Shown here: piece after piece, positions 13,401-26,658 of the stretch | Position numbering within the stretch: the first letter of the stretch is position 1 | Layout: each line of letters starts with the position of its first letter | Source: Sthenelais limicola | Lineage: Eukaryota > Annelida > Polychaeta > Phyllodocida > Sigalionidae | Length of the DNA stretch: 64,000 bases | Assembly (NCBI GenBank): GCA_942159475.1 | Contig: OW804094.1 | Coordinates: 56,478,966 to 56,542,965, forward strand | Direction of reading: 5' to 3' | Notes under the pieces: model-generated | Told to the model about the DNA's origin: nothing | The model's input: the letters and a program-made list of their open reading frames with translations, nothing else | Database searches by the model: none | Position numbers and translations under genes: made by a program

Positions 13401-16400
13401 ATAAATGTAAACACCTTGTCGTGGGCCTGATTTGCTAACGTGTCCATGCGTAGGATAAGGGGATCTAGTCGCTTGTGCCCCCTGCCAAACGACACCCTAG
13501 TCCCCAATCCCACCCCTCCCTTAGAAATTCAGCAAACATAAATAAATAGGTTTTTAAGTGGGGAGGTGGTGACAGTTCTTATATTATTCAATTTTTATAA
13601 CAATGATAATTACTTTAAAGATTAACTAAATTTGTTTACATAGACATTATCAAAAACTTCTGTATGTAAAGTACTGGAAAGAATGGAAAATTATTAGAAT
13701 CTAGCTAATTTGATATGTTATGTCTCAATACCTTTAGCGTTCGTTGGGTATCACATTATTTTTGGTTTCTATGACGCATGATAAGGTACACCGAGACGCC
13801 GATTTTTAGCTTTGCTTGGCCAGAATTGTCTGATGAAGTGTCTTTTTCAGGTCTTAAGCGACGGCATATCCACTAGGAATGCAAATATATTGAGCCAACA
13901 AAACGTATGGTTACTGGTACACCCTTGGTTCTGAGGTCATCAGTGCAATGTTTTCTTTCATGTGGTAATATACTTTAGGAAACAGGCTCTACAAATCGTC
14001 CTTCCTTCAAAGGAACATGCACCAAGAGCGCATTGCTGTGATAAAAGGCTTATTAAATACCATTCAATAATGAGTATGTGCGGAACATACAGAGCACAAT
14101 TTAAAGGTACCTAGCTGGAACTTCTGATATTAATAAACCGAGGATATTAGGAGTTTAAAATGTCCTATGTTTGTTCAGACCAAACATGAATTTTAATTTC
14201 TAATTAAAGGAAACCTTGATGTTTGTCGTGGAGAAAGATGTTTACTCGGTATGGTAATCTTTCTAGAGACATACCATTATTTCGTATGTTCTTAATATTT
14301 ATGCAAAAATATTCTTGAGAATGCAGAAATGAGACATGATCCAATTCAGATCCTAATTTAATCATTCACTGAACCACAGTTATGGTTTTTGAGCATCGAC
14401 TGGAAAACACGTATTTTCTGGAGAGTTATCTGGGGATTTTTATTTCTTTGAAGGCCGCAGACAATTTACGATCAATTTAAATAAAAATACGCTACTGCTA
14501 TTGTCAGCTGTTTTCATTGCATACAATATTCATGAGTAGGAATAACATAATAATTAAGATAATGAATATAAGAGTAAAATATATTTATATAAATCAAATA
14601 ATTATATGATCAAATTAGGCTGTAAATTAAATGCCCCAAATACCTTCTGCCTCCTGGCCTATCAACTCAGCTTTACCCATACCTAGGAATATCATCACCT
14701 AATAGTGTTTGTTTCTAAAACAGGATAATCATCCCCTAAAGAGGGCTTATTAGCAGGGAGGGCGGGCCCCTGAGGCGTCTGTCCATTTGGCACTGGGGTC
14801 AATTCTTGTGCAGTGAGGGTACTACTCGGCAATGACATTCTAACGATACATCGCACACCTGCAAACGCAGCAAAGATGAAATAATGTGCTTTATCCTCAT
14901 CAAATAGAGGCAAGAATTGTCCATATCGGGTGCTTCACCACACATATGGATGGTTCTAACTAGGTAAAGCCCCTTATAACTCTTGCCCTTAGGGTTCTCT
15001 CACTCTACATGGGGTCGTTGGGGCTTATGGAACTAAAATATGTTTTACACCTCTCATAATTCCAGTCACTTTCGCCTGAGGATACCGGCGACAGCTACAT
15101 ATGTTCCCTCGCAGACAACAAAAGAATATTCCTCGAGATAACTGGGTGCGACAAAGGGAAGATTGAAATTTTGAATAATAACATTCGCTGGATAATACAT
15201 CTTTGATTCTCGTCTGAAGTCAATCACCCGTGTAATTGAAACGTGAACTTCAGGCGGTTTTGTAAATACATTTTGATTAAACTATTATAAAGAACTCTCT
15301 GAAGTTGATAGGAAAAAAGCTGTTTAGCCACAAAATAGCATATTCATCCAAATGAAAATCTGAAGGTGAGGAAAGACGTCTATGCTATATCTAATTCAGT
15401 TGAATTGTTATATGTTATATCATTTTATGAAATAGTTAAAACTATTAACCCTTTTATGACTGCTTTACATCTACTAACGCGCCCTTGTCAAAGAGATATC
15501 TCGCGATATTTGTAGTGGTAAGGTTAGTTTTTCCCAGCTCCACGGTTGGTGGTTCGGAACCCTATTTGTTAGAATGCAAGTAATCCACGGGAAACCGCGA
15601 CCACCTGGGTCTTACCATTCCAACCTCTCCACCATGGATGTTTGTATAGCATGATCAAAATGTCTTTATTCACTTTTTCCTCTGTTTACACCTCTCGTGT
15701 CACTGTTTTTCTCTACACCAGCTCTTTACTATGACCATTCCTTTTCTCACGGAGGCTCACTTTGTTAAAATTGCCGAGTGTGATTTTTGCCAGGGAAAGC
15801 TGATTTGATCTGGTGCTCTGTCACCAACTTCTCCCACTCAAAGTCAAAATGCAAAACAGTATTAAATAAAGACTATGCCATTATCAGCATGTCTCCAAGG
15901 TCGTCCTCAGCCAAGCAACGGATCTTAGGATTGATTCTGGTGGTTTTTTCTCCGTCCAAAATAAATATCTTTTTGGAAAAGCAGGCTATATACAGTACTT
16001 TATTGTTGTAAATCGCAGGACTGAATAATCCTCTTTCGTAGGTGCATGAGATACATTGCAATTTCACTCATGTACATGTGTTTACCATATTAAACATCCC
16101 ATTTTATTTTTGTAATACTTTGGGTGGCACAACTATGTTTCTCTCTAAATTATAAATTTAAATGATGTGGATATATCGAGATACGGCAGCCGACCTCTGT
16201 AAAAAATATATTTAAATGATGAAAGGCAAGCCGGGGGTGCAAACACCTTGAAAGCCAGGGAATTCTGCGAGGGCTCATCATAGACCTCTAAAGTATATGT
16301 ATGTATATTTGTTTGGCATTCTAAAATGCCCTTAGGCGAGGGTACGAGCGTTCAAAGGTTCTTTTATCGAAGGCATCTGTTTAATAGTTGCTGATCAGAA

Positions 16401-19400
16401 GGCGGTCAAGTGCATTTGCTATAGCCACTCTCCATCGTCCAAGCTTTGAAAAGGTCACGCATCATGGCCAGATATGATATGCGATCTGACTTGAATCCGT
16501 AGGCTGTAAAAACCTTGGAGAAGGCCCTTTTACTTTGGCGCCCTCCTGGGACAGTTCTCCCTCTGAGATTCTATAAATGCCATTGTAAGTATATGGACCT
16601 GAGGTATATCTCCCCTTAAAAAGGCTGGCCCAGCTTGCTGCTTCCTCGATCAAATAACACGCCGTTGAAAAAATTCTTTCAGACCGCTGCAAGGAAATTA
16701 TTTATCTTGAGCATCCCGTTATGGTTTAAGCTTGCATTTAGGAAAGACGATATCGATGTATGCCAAATAGCAGCTATAACATGTCAACAGTGGCGATACA
16801 CAAGATAGTCGTGGGGCTTATCCCCCTTCAAGAAGAACTGTATAAGATGGGGGGTATTTTTTCCTATGTGTGTTGAAACGCGCATACTTTCACATGCCGG
16901 AGGGATGACTACAAGTTTAACTTTCTTAGAATCCGATTGAACATGGCTTGTCATTTGGGCACTGGTGGCAAAGTGAGCAAATACATTCGGCTTCCTTTCA
17001 TAAGAGAGTCAATACGGGTTTGAACCAATACAAACTTGGCCGAGCCGCTTTCTGACCAAAGCGGTAAGCGTTCGTTGACAAATCGCTCCCCTATTTCGAC
17101 CTAAGTATGGGTGTTAAGAAGTCATTTTGGAACATTATGCGACAAGGGATAAAAGTGCATAAGGGGGTTTCCTGATGTATGTGAGGTCTCACAAACAAGA
17201 CTATTGCAAAGGGGCTTTCTGGTGCCCTGGGGGTTGATAGGAGAGGCATAGGAAGGTGAAAGGGAGTGGATGTGAGATTGCCATAAGGATTATGCATGCA
17301 AATGTGTATGTTTTAGGTGGGAGGTTATGGCTGTTTTGGGGCTTGTGGGAGGGGTCCTGGGATCAATATAGCCACTCAAAAGCCAAGAGGTGATAATCAT
17401 GTCTGACAGACCCTTCCTACCACTGAGTGCCCTTGTAGAAGGCGATTGGTAAGCGATAGTGCCTGGATGGATTGTAAGTTCACCAGTTAGAAACGTTCAA
17501 GTGTTTGATGGGGGACGCTTTGAAGGAACACAATAAATAAATGGACAACCTCCAAGGGTTTGTCAGGCAATCCAAAAGGCTGAGGTGGTTCTTAATCCGG
17601 ACAGACTGAGTCAACGTTCATAGTTCGGTTTAGTTTACCAAGCAGGTCATCCAGGCTGGAGTTGGTCGGTTAATTCCCTAAGAAAATACACTCTGCGACT
17701 ATGTGCTAAACGGTGAGCACCCCCCCCCCCCCCATTTGAGGAGCTTCACTTATGCGTATACTATATGATGCTCCACACCCCAGACATATTCCCTGTGTCT
17801 TCCTATGTGGGACCTTGCACCCCCTTTCGCTGGAAGGCAATGGATGCCTGCAAATATTTGGCAACTTCTATCCCGCCTCGCACATGAAACCTTAAACTGA
17901 GACCACTTGTTTTCTTGTTGCGAAAAGACGATCGATCACTTATGTTACAGTGGGTGAAAATGCTTGTCGCATGTTCCATATATTTTGTGGGCTGACAGCC
18001 CTAGTCTCGGTTACTTTCCAGCAAGGAGTGGTGATACCCCTGGCCAAAGCTCACGTGTCAGCCTAGCCAACAAGCGAAGTCAGGGGTAACTCATCAAAAT
18101 TACAAAGTATATATTTGTCTTAATGTCCTATTCTTGCCACTACATTTGCCCGTCTGTCGCTGACAAAGAACATCAAAAGATGCGCTTGCTGACACTGGGG
18201 TTCCCAGGGTCAGGTTGAAGTTAAGCCTTCGAGACAACTCAGGGTCTTGCCGGAGAACAAACCGACTTGGCCTTTCGTATGACTTACATGCAAATGCCTC
18301 TCTGGCACTGCAGTGCAAGTGGAGAGGGGCAAACCTCACAACTTGTCGTGAATTCCTTACGAGGATTTAAATGCGAACTGGGCAGGGTGATATTGTTAAG
18401 TTTCTATGCGGGTATCTGTTGTCCACCCACTCCCATATAATTTAGCCAAACGACACCGTCAAAATATTTGACTAGACATTGGTTTTAATATAAAGATCCC
18501 ATATTGTTGCGCTTCATGTCCATGTGTGTGGAACTTGCAGCGTTCGGTGACATGTTAAGCTGGACTGGTCTTTCTCTCGATCCACAATAGAAGAACCTCC
18601 GGCTCCCCCTTGGAATGTCATTCCTCTTTGATCAACAAAACATTGAAATCGATCCACATTTGACATATGTCGCCCATGTTTTTATGTATTGTGCGTCTTT
18701 AACGTCAATAACGCCGGCGGTAAGCTAAACCCGTTTCTCTCTTTTTGCCTAAATTCAAAGGACTGGGTGTTTGTTGCTCAAAGTCCTGCTTATTGCCAAA
18801 TACAAACAGACGATATTGTTATATAAGTAGGTGTTTTCTCCTTTCATAGAAGGCAGAGGTTCCCAAGGCCGCACTTCTCAGTTTACTACCAAGCTAACGG
18901 CTGTCAAACCACTATAGAATTGTCCATAAGTGCATGGAGACCCTCTGTGTTTGTCTCTTTTGCTTCACATATTGACAGTTGCAAAAAGAATAACCTTACA
19001 CACCCTTTGGAAACACGGTTGGGACAAAACCAGTAATACTACATCCCTCCTACCGACGCGAGAAATTATTTTAATTAAAGTCAGATTTTCGGAGATACTG
19101 TTTGACCTGGAAATTTTATGAAAGCCTACAACACCTATTAAGTTACCCAGGCGAATTGATAGAGAAGTGCAGAATTGAAAGATGTAGAAAAACGCGTGGA
19201 AACGAAGAAAGGTAGATGAAATATCTCTTTTTACGTCTCGCATGTATGATATGTCACCCCTGTATGGAATTAAAATAGTCTGACTCATTCTTGTAATCCA
19301 TCTGGTTCCGAGGACAATATCCAATGGAGGACCACACACCATTATTGGAACGCATGAACCGATGGTATACAAAGAATGAAATTAATTTGAACTAAACTAT

Positions 19401-22400
19401 ATAACTCGTGCAGATCATATATTTGCAAGCCCACGCACAATTGAACCGCCATTGACTGAAAACCAGGGATTTTAACATGTTAGATTTAATTTACTGGAAA
19501 TTAGAAGATGAACTTTCCTTTACTAACCAGGGGAGAATAGCTTTACTCTTTTCTGAAATTTACAGAGATCTACTAATTCCATTTTGGGAAAGGATTACCT
19601 CCTCTTTGAAATGACAGCATCTTACAATAAAAAAGACCAATAAATTAAGCCAATATCGTTGCACAATGCATAAACCCAACTCAGAAAGCGAGTGGCTGGG
19701 CGAGAGCCGTGATTCCAGTCAAATCCAATATTCACAACAAAAGCAGAAATCCTACAAATATTTCAAAGATAATTGCTGTTTGGTCCAGGCCAATGTTATG
19801 TGGGAACATAAGTGCCATTTGCTTGGCAGAATTTGGACGCGCGCGTGATGACTCGGACTGGTAGAGTACCATCATCCCCTCTAGTCATGTGTGAAGGACG
19901 ACGTCCCGTCACGCAGCTTCACCTAGGCCTCAGTGGGCGTGACGTTACTCCGAGTTACGTCGCATACTGTCTCAGCGCCCATCGACAACAGCCTCCGCTT
20001 TTGTTACCTACTAACCATATTGCACCAGGTCCAACGAGGCGCGAACTCTCCCCCTGCGGTTCGGGTGGTCATTGAAGGGCGGCCACCCGCGTGCACCACC
20101 AGCGCCACAGATACACTTGTCAGTATTGTCCTTCAACAAGAGGAATTATTCTGCATCCATGGCATATTTCGGAGATCGCAAATATAATATGTCTCCATGT
20201 ACATTTATCCAAAAACTCTCTCTACAAGGGCCATTAGATTTTTTTTCAGCTGAAGAATTTGGTTGCTTCCTGGGAAATATTAACTTCACAGCGATGCCGC
20301 ATCTTTTGGTGTTGTACACAAGCCATACCGATCTCTGAAGAATCGCAGGAATATACTGTGTCCATAAAAGGGTGTCCTTTTGGGCTTGGATGTGAATCTG
20401 AGATATGCAATGCATGTGAGAATATGAAAATGGATGCATATGTTCAGCGATTCATCTTTACTGCTTTCGAAATAAATGAATTGCAGTCATACTTTTATTT
20501 CTTACAGCTGAATCCTTCGTGTTCTGTCCCACAGTCAGGTGTTGTGAACCTTAGACCTATAATAGCCACGCGTCCTCTGTAAGCCCATTTACCACAAATG
20601 GCTAAGATACTAAAAGCTCTGCAAGTATTATATATGCCCTGCGCCCGAGTATTTACGTCTGTCTCACCTCCAAGTATATATGGAATGTGATACCTGTGAC
20701 ATGAAGATTTATTGTGTTGTTGGCTTAATGGTCTTTAAAGGTCATCGGTATGGCAAACTGTCGTGTGGCTGAGAGGTCATTGAGAGTGAAATAATGCTAT
20801 AGGGCCTTGTGGCATGTTCAGCCCACGGGCCATGTGGATCCTTGTAAGACTTTCCTGAGAGCCTTTCACTTCACAGATCAAGTGTTGACTTGGGCAGGTG
20901 AGCCAGGACTCTTGGATGCGCTAATTGACTTTGGAAGGCGGCACCTGTTCAAATACTAATGGTCAGGAGGGTAACGATAGGCCATGTGCTGGGGCTAATG
21001 GCTGGCATGGACGTCCAGATGGAGTAAATCAGGGCAGTGAACTGTGGCCTTAACAATGGCACATGATGGCTCGAGGCGACTGATTGCTGACCCATCAAGC
21101 AAGGCTCCTGCCTAGACACTCGCTTATTAAGGCACGCCACGTTAAAGTTTCGTGTGTTACACACAAAAAGGACTTTAGACACGGTTCTGAAGGCTGCAAC
21201 GCTAAGACGAAGCTCCAAACAAGATATATGTCGGTTTGAATGTCCAGAGGGCATCGTCAAGCCTGCGGCACAACAATAGCCCCCTTGTTCCCGACTAGGC
21301 ACCATCAATTCTGTTTTTATTGTAAAACATCATATCCAAGCTATAAGACCTCTCGGTGTCTGATTTCTTCGGCGATTGGAAAGCTACAAATTGCTTCGAA
21401 AGGGAATCGATAAGTAAGGCTATGGGAACAAAAAAGCGGAGGGCTAAAGAGACAAGGTCCTTTGAATTGGACCAGGTGAATGGTCCTAATAACACGAAGG
21501 CTGGATGACCTGTGCCCTGGACTTTTGTTTGCAGGTCATAACGCCTCCTCATCCTGAAAAATGAGATGCGCAGAGTGCTGGTCAGTCGATAGGGTCCCAG
21601 GACCTTATTTGTCCAGCCTTAGGATGCATGGCCAGTAACCGTATGGGAGTGGGCATACGGGATTGTGGTCAGGCACTGGCCAGTTGGGTCTACACATTCC
21701 TGTTCGACCCTAAATATGATTTTAGTCTACTAGTCTTCATCTCATTAAAATAAAAGTATGAGCAAAAATATATACATAACACTCTGATATATATTCTATT
21801 TTCCGGCTTTTAAACAGTTTTATGGGAACTAACTCTCTCCCATGTGAAAATCTGGGTATTCTACTTTATTCCCACAAAACTTCCTGTGACAACAAACAGG
21901 CAACATAACTGGGTTCTGGTGGAAACCACAAATGGAACAATGCTATAAGTTCTCATTTACCATGTCTTCGTAAAGTAAGGCATGAACGTTTGCCTTTGCT
22001 CATGCTGACAGCACTTTTGTTCCTTTGCCAACTGTTGTGCCCTGTTAGCGAAGTAGACTATTGTATTTCTTTTGGCGCCAATATAGGGAAAAGAATCGGC
22101 AATACCAATAAGCACAATACCTTAAGAATTGAAGGAACAAATTCTCAGAAAATCTAAGGAACCCATACCTTTTATTGTAGGTTCTTAGCAGTGGAACTTT
22201 CAACGTCGTTTGCACTGGGTAAAAGAGGTTTTTTCATGATTGAGCAATGAATGAGGTTGTGTTTGAATGCATGCTCAATGGATTCTCACAACAATTAATC
22301 AAACCTCACCACAACCGTTTCACAAAACCCATTTCCCTTTCACCCGTGGGGATTTTCCCGATGCCATGTGCGAGAGGGGAAATCTGACAATTATTTATAT

Positions 22401-23982
22401 TCCTCTTCCAGGCTTTTATATTTGAGGCAGTTTCGGAGCCTGGTCAGCCAAAACTTTGCTAGGCGTTATTAGGGAAGCAGCTGGTGTCATTTGACCGTGT
22501 ATTGGTGCCAAAGAACTTCCAGAGTTGCCAGAGTATGTCAATGTAAGATCATAACTGTATTCTCTACAATGGACGACTGACAATGGGGCAGATCATATGA
22601 CCCCCGTCGTGTGCTCTGCATATCATATTACGACGAAGAAATACTCGTTTCTGGTGCCAAACGGCTGAAGTCATCGTTACAGCTTCAAAATATGAAACCA
22701 CATAAGTCTGACGCCCTCTCGACAGCTACAATACTTGGCAGTCAATCCTTACGCATTTAGTTAGTTAGTCTTTACAATTACCCTGGAATTTAGTGTCAGC
22801 ATAACAATAGAGGAATCAATTTTAAAGCTTTCCTTCAAACTTGATTTTTGGACTTTGTTGTTGGAAAAGCAAGTTTCAATATATCTTACATTTTAAAAAC
22901 ATCTGGTGTTTGTTAAATCATAACGCGTGTGTAAGTGTGTTATAGTTATTTTTGAAAAAGTATATACACACGTCACTATGCGATGTCATGCAAAGGACCT
23001 TTATTATTCCAATCATTATCCATATACGAACCTATAATTAGGGTATTTGTGGGCAAATGAATGTGTCATCTCTGCGAATGAACTCTTTCTAACTTTGCTA
23101 TCAGGGTTGTTTAGTGCACTTGACCAGTGTGTTCGTGATTTGACTCGTAATTTCCCCTGTGTAAGCCGCAAGGCGAGTCCAGCTATACAGTTATGGAAAT
23201 GGGTGATATCAGGAGGTCCTTTACTCACCCATCGTGAAGGTATTGTATACAACTGCCCTGAGGGTTGGTCTAACCACCACAAATCACCATTAACAACAAC
23301 AATGAGCACCTGACCACCGGAAAATTAAAATCTTCAAGCTCATGATCACACTACATGAACTCGCAGCTATTGTAAGAAGGGAAATTATACAGTGTGCAGC
23401 ATTATTCGCGTGCTAGTGTTACCATTTACCGAGACCATGTCCATCAAAGGACAGTTACCTTTGACAGAATGTCCAAAATGATAACTGTGGCCAGACGGGT
23501 GTCGTCTCAGAATGACCCTCTGGTAGAGTGAACACTTGGGTTTTGTTCCCTGAGAACAGTGGTCAGCAAAAGTGACCAGAGGGCTGGACACGATGGACGG
23601 GCTGATGTGATGATATTGTAGCATGTTAGAGATACTATAGGCTAAATAAAGAGGAAAAGGAGACACTGACCCTTTGACGTGTAAAGGGCCGAGGGGCTAA
23701 AGAGCTGACATATTTCATTCATGTTAAAGGGACCACCTGGCTGGGTTCTACAGGCTTTCCTGGTAGCCTCTGATACCTCTTTGCCTCTTCTAAAAAGACA
23801 TCACCGTTAAGTTATTATGGCCATCTCAGGTACGTCCAGAGTAATATTTATTTTTTAAACAGTTTTTATTCAGGTAAATTTTAACGCTCACTCGAAATGA
23901 GTGTTCTTCGTTGTGCCCTGTTACAGATTAAGTTAACTACAACATTCTATCAAGCTCATTGGTGATAGTCCTGGCTTTTATA
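10427..23982. other. Large gene-free intergenic region
   Basis: No coding sequence is recognised on either strand in about 13.5 kb; the longest frames (about 110-135 codons) have no domain or splice context. It contains a poly-C run at 17720-17733 and several GGTCA/TGACC-rich, more GC-rich blocks near 10.65-11.15, 20.7-21.3 and 23.2-23.7 kb that share short words. It could hold regulatory elements for the DMRT gene, but nothing in one sequence alone proves that. Confidence 0.55.
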
Positions 23983-24068
23983 AAAGGAAGTTTTGTGGAA
24001 CATAAAACTCATTTAGCCCACATGGGCACCGCCAGGGGCACTCATGTGTCCCGACCTTAGGAGGGAGC
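23983..24068 (+). repeat. Split direct repeat A1 (left end)
   Basis: It begins AAAGGAAGTTTTGTGGAACA and matches the A2 and A3 copies at the right end with a few substitutions over about 86 bp. After that a short indel precedes a shared CAGCAGCAGC stretch. It marks the 5' boundary of the element. Confidence 0.85.
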
Positions 24069-24129
24069 GTCACTCCAGGGTCAGCAGCAGCAGCGGTCAG
24101 ACGTCCAGTACTACCGCAGCACGAGCAAA

Positions 24130-25137
24130 ATGGCTTTCAACTTTAACGAGTGGGCACAAGAGACAAACCTAGTAGCACCCAGTATTGATAAACTGAAAAC
24201 CCATGATTATAACACACAAGCTGTCCTAGCTCAGCTGACAGAAGCGAACATGACTACTTTTGGCCTCACCTTGGGGCAAAATATTGCTTTGAGAGATGGA
24301 CTCAGGAAGTTGATGAACCCGCACATACCGGCCCAGGTACCGCCTGCTCCTCCCGGTAACGATGTCGCCAACAATGATGCAGAGGATGAGCATCCAGAAG
24401 AAGAGCAGCATGGGGATCAGAAATTGGAGGACGAATTAGACGAGCTGCTAGAAGACAAGAAACCAGCAGGAGCAGCTGGGGGTGACAAGACGGCGTGCCA
24501 GCTACCTGCCACGGGCGGGGCTATGTTCCTCTCGGATCCTCGCATGAATCTCACATTGCGAGCAGTCAAGAAAAAGGCTCTTAAGATAGTGAGCTTCGTT
24601 CCGGAAAAGGTATCACTCAGGCTAGCATCAAAGTGCAAGGAGAGGATGGCCTTGGTGGAAGGCAAGGAGGGTGTTTTCTCAATCAAACCGGACGAAACGC
24701 AACAAGCTTATATCACACTAGCTGAGTGGGGTGCAGCAAATCTCCGATTGCTTCATCAGCTGCTGGCAACGGGGGACCTAGCTCATAAAGCTGTGGAGTA
24801 TTACCACTCCTATACTGTGTCGAATTTTGAGTACCTGGAACATTATGAATGGGCCTCCATTCTGGAGTTTGACACACGCTACAGAGAACTGCAGGCACGA
24901 TACGATTTCCACTGGGGAACACCTGTGGGTGCGCTAGCCTCCTCTGTACTTCTCCCCAGGAAAGCACCAATGAAGGAGAAGGGCACTGACCGCCACAAGG
25001 GGAACCAAGTAGCCAAGACAAGAAGAAAGAGGTGTGTAAATTATTCCAGACACGGGAGGGGTGTCGTTACGGTGACTCCTGCATATACACACACACCAAG
25101 ATCAAGGAGGCAAAAAACGGGGAGTAATAAACACTGA
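24130..25137 (+). pseudogene. Gag-like ORF1 of the YR retrotransposon, 3' end frameshifted
   Basis: The ATG at 24130 opens 335 codons. Residues ~5-65 (AQETNLV...LTEANMTTFGLTLGQNIALRDGLRKL) resemble a SAM-like helical bundle. An acidic Glu/Asp-rich linker (~80-112) follows, then a basic core. The present frame ends in a sequence without a motif. Another frame across about 25030-25090 encodes a C3H1 zinc finger, CKLFQTREGCRYGDSCIYTH (C-x8-C-x5-C-x3-H), ending at TAA 25125-25127. A one-base loss (or two-base gain) between about 24990 and 25030 has thus moved the finger out of frame. The intact protein would have bound the element RNA through this finger. Assignment as gag rests on position and the zinc finger. 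Confidence 0.75.
25112..25118 (+). promoter_or_regulatory. Candidate -1 programmed frameshift site between gag and pol
   Basis: The heptamer A AAA AAC sits in the zinc-finger (gag) frame as gcA AAA AAC, two codons before the gag stop TAA at 25125-25127. Slipping back one base moves ribosomes exactly into the pol frame, which stays open to 26137. Downstream are a small CTCC/GGAG stem (25145-25156) and a GGGTTG/CAACCC stem (25156-25161 with 25174-25179). Their distance of over 25 bases is longer than the usual 5-9, so the stimulatory structure is unproven. Confidence 0.65.
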
Positions 25138-26137
25138 AGGAACACTCCTATCGGAGGGTTGGGAGAAGCACCTCAACCCCCACGAGCGCCACAGGGAGTT
25201 TATTCTAAATGGTGTGAGATGTGGTTTCAGGATTACGAATACAACCACAACACCTGATAACGCCTTTATGGACAACTACCTCTCCTGCACGCAGGAGCAA
25301 TCTGTGGCTATGGTAGAAAAACAGATCAGAACAGAGGTGGATAACGGGAGATATGTTTGTGTGGATGAGCCCAGGATGATTACCTCTGCCCTGGGAGCTA
25401 TACCGAAGCCTGGCTCCAATAAAGTACGCCTTATACATGATTGTAGCCGACCACTGGGTAGGGCTGTAAATGATCTGGCTACATTGGAGCCTTTTAAATA
25501 TCAATCATTCGACGAGGCTTTGGAGATGATCACAGAGGGGTGCTGGATGGCTAAGATGGACCTTCAGAGCGCATACAGATCAGTCAAAGTACACCCTGAT
25601 GATCACCATGTCCTGGGACTTAGTTGGACCTTCCAGGGCGATTCTGCACCCACCTATCTTTATGATTTACGCCTCCCCTTTGGGGCGAGACTATCGCCAG
25701 GTATATTTAATACTTTAACTCAAGCAGTGCGATGTATGATGGCAGAACGAGGCTACCCTCATATTGTGGTATTCTGTGATGATTTCCTCTGTTTTGGAAA
25801 AACCCACAAGGAATGTCAGGACGCTTTGAACACTTTAATTAAGCTGTGCAGAGAACTTGGTTTTGCAATCAGCTATGATAAAGTCATCGGCCCTGTCAAG
25901 GAAATCACCTTCCTGGGAATTCAATTAAACAGCCAGACCATGTGTCTGGGCCTACCAGAGGATAAAAAGCTGGATTTAATCTCACTAATGAGAGAGACTT
26001 TAAGCAAGAGGAACATTTCGAAACGAGCCCTTCAGCGCCTGGCTGGAAAGATTAATTGGGTTCGACGTGTCATCCATGGTGGGAAACATTATGTCCGCAG
26101 CCTTTATGAGAGGATACGCGCTGCTACACCCCTGTAA
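25112..26137 (+). pseudogene. Reverse transcriptase domain of the YR retrotransposon pol
   Basis: The frame is entered by the -1 shift at 25112; there is a GTG but no strong ATG start. It holds an RT fold of the Ngaro/DIRS class: fingers with SALGAIPKPGSNKVRLIHDCS, the first catalytic Asp in AKMDLQSAYRSV, LPFGARLSPGIF, and the catalytic pair in VVFCDDFLCFG (the F/Y-x-D-D position). The LGIQLN segment and a thumb-like helix ending HGGKHYVRSLYERIR follow. The frame stops at TAA 26135-26137, only a few codons after that helix. The RNase H catalytic strand begins almost at once in another frame. The ~40-residue connection usually found between them is missing, so a deletion that also changed frame is likely. 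Confidence 0.85.
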
Positions 26138-26658
26138 CGATTGATGCCTGCCTCACGGGTGGAGGAGCCTACCACCTCGGGGAATGGTTTTATGTGCGCT
26201 GGGACCAGTGGCCTGGTATGAAGGACAAACATATTAATTATAAAGAGGTATTAACGCTTGAACCAGCGGCTGCTATCTTTGGGCCCCGCTGGCGTGACCA
26301 GAATGTGATGGTGCACTGTGACTCAAGGGCGGCGGTTGGCATGATAAATAAAGGCCGAGGTCCAGATGAGGACATTAATGAAGCCCTCAAACGTATCTAC
26401 CACCTGTCTATGAGATACAACTTCCGGATAAAAGCAGTTCATTACCCTGGTCGCTTCAACACCATTGCCGATGCTATTTCTCGCCTGGAAGAACCTGGAG
26501 GGATAGTCAGGATGCAGGCGGCCATTGAGAGTGTGAGCCCAAACCATGGAGGAAGAACTTCAAGTGGAAGTACAGGATTACCAAGATCAGGCCTGGGCGC
26601 CCAACACCTGACGTGCGTACAGCACACACCGCAGGGCATACCTGAATTTGTCGCCTGA
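26134..26658 (+). pseudogene. RNase H domain of the YR retrotransposon pol
   Basis: The reading frame opens at 26110 after a TGA and carries a recognisable RNase H: the first strand VTIDACLTGGGAYHLGEW with catalytic Asp at 26143, a Glu in INYKEVLTLEPAAAIF, an Asp in VMVHCDSRAAVGMI, and the final Asp in FNTIADAISR. It would remove RNA from the RNA:DNA hybrid during reverse transcription. It lies one frame away from the RT upstream and from the recombinase downstream, so this copy cannot make one intact Pol. The last ~50 codons before the stop at 26656 have no motif and probably read out of frame. Confidence 0.82.

Noticed and set aside
18965..19372. 135-codon minus-strand frame
   Set aside because: Hydrophobic mixture without a domain or splice signals; expected by chance in this much sequence.
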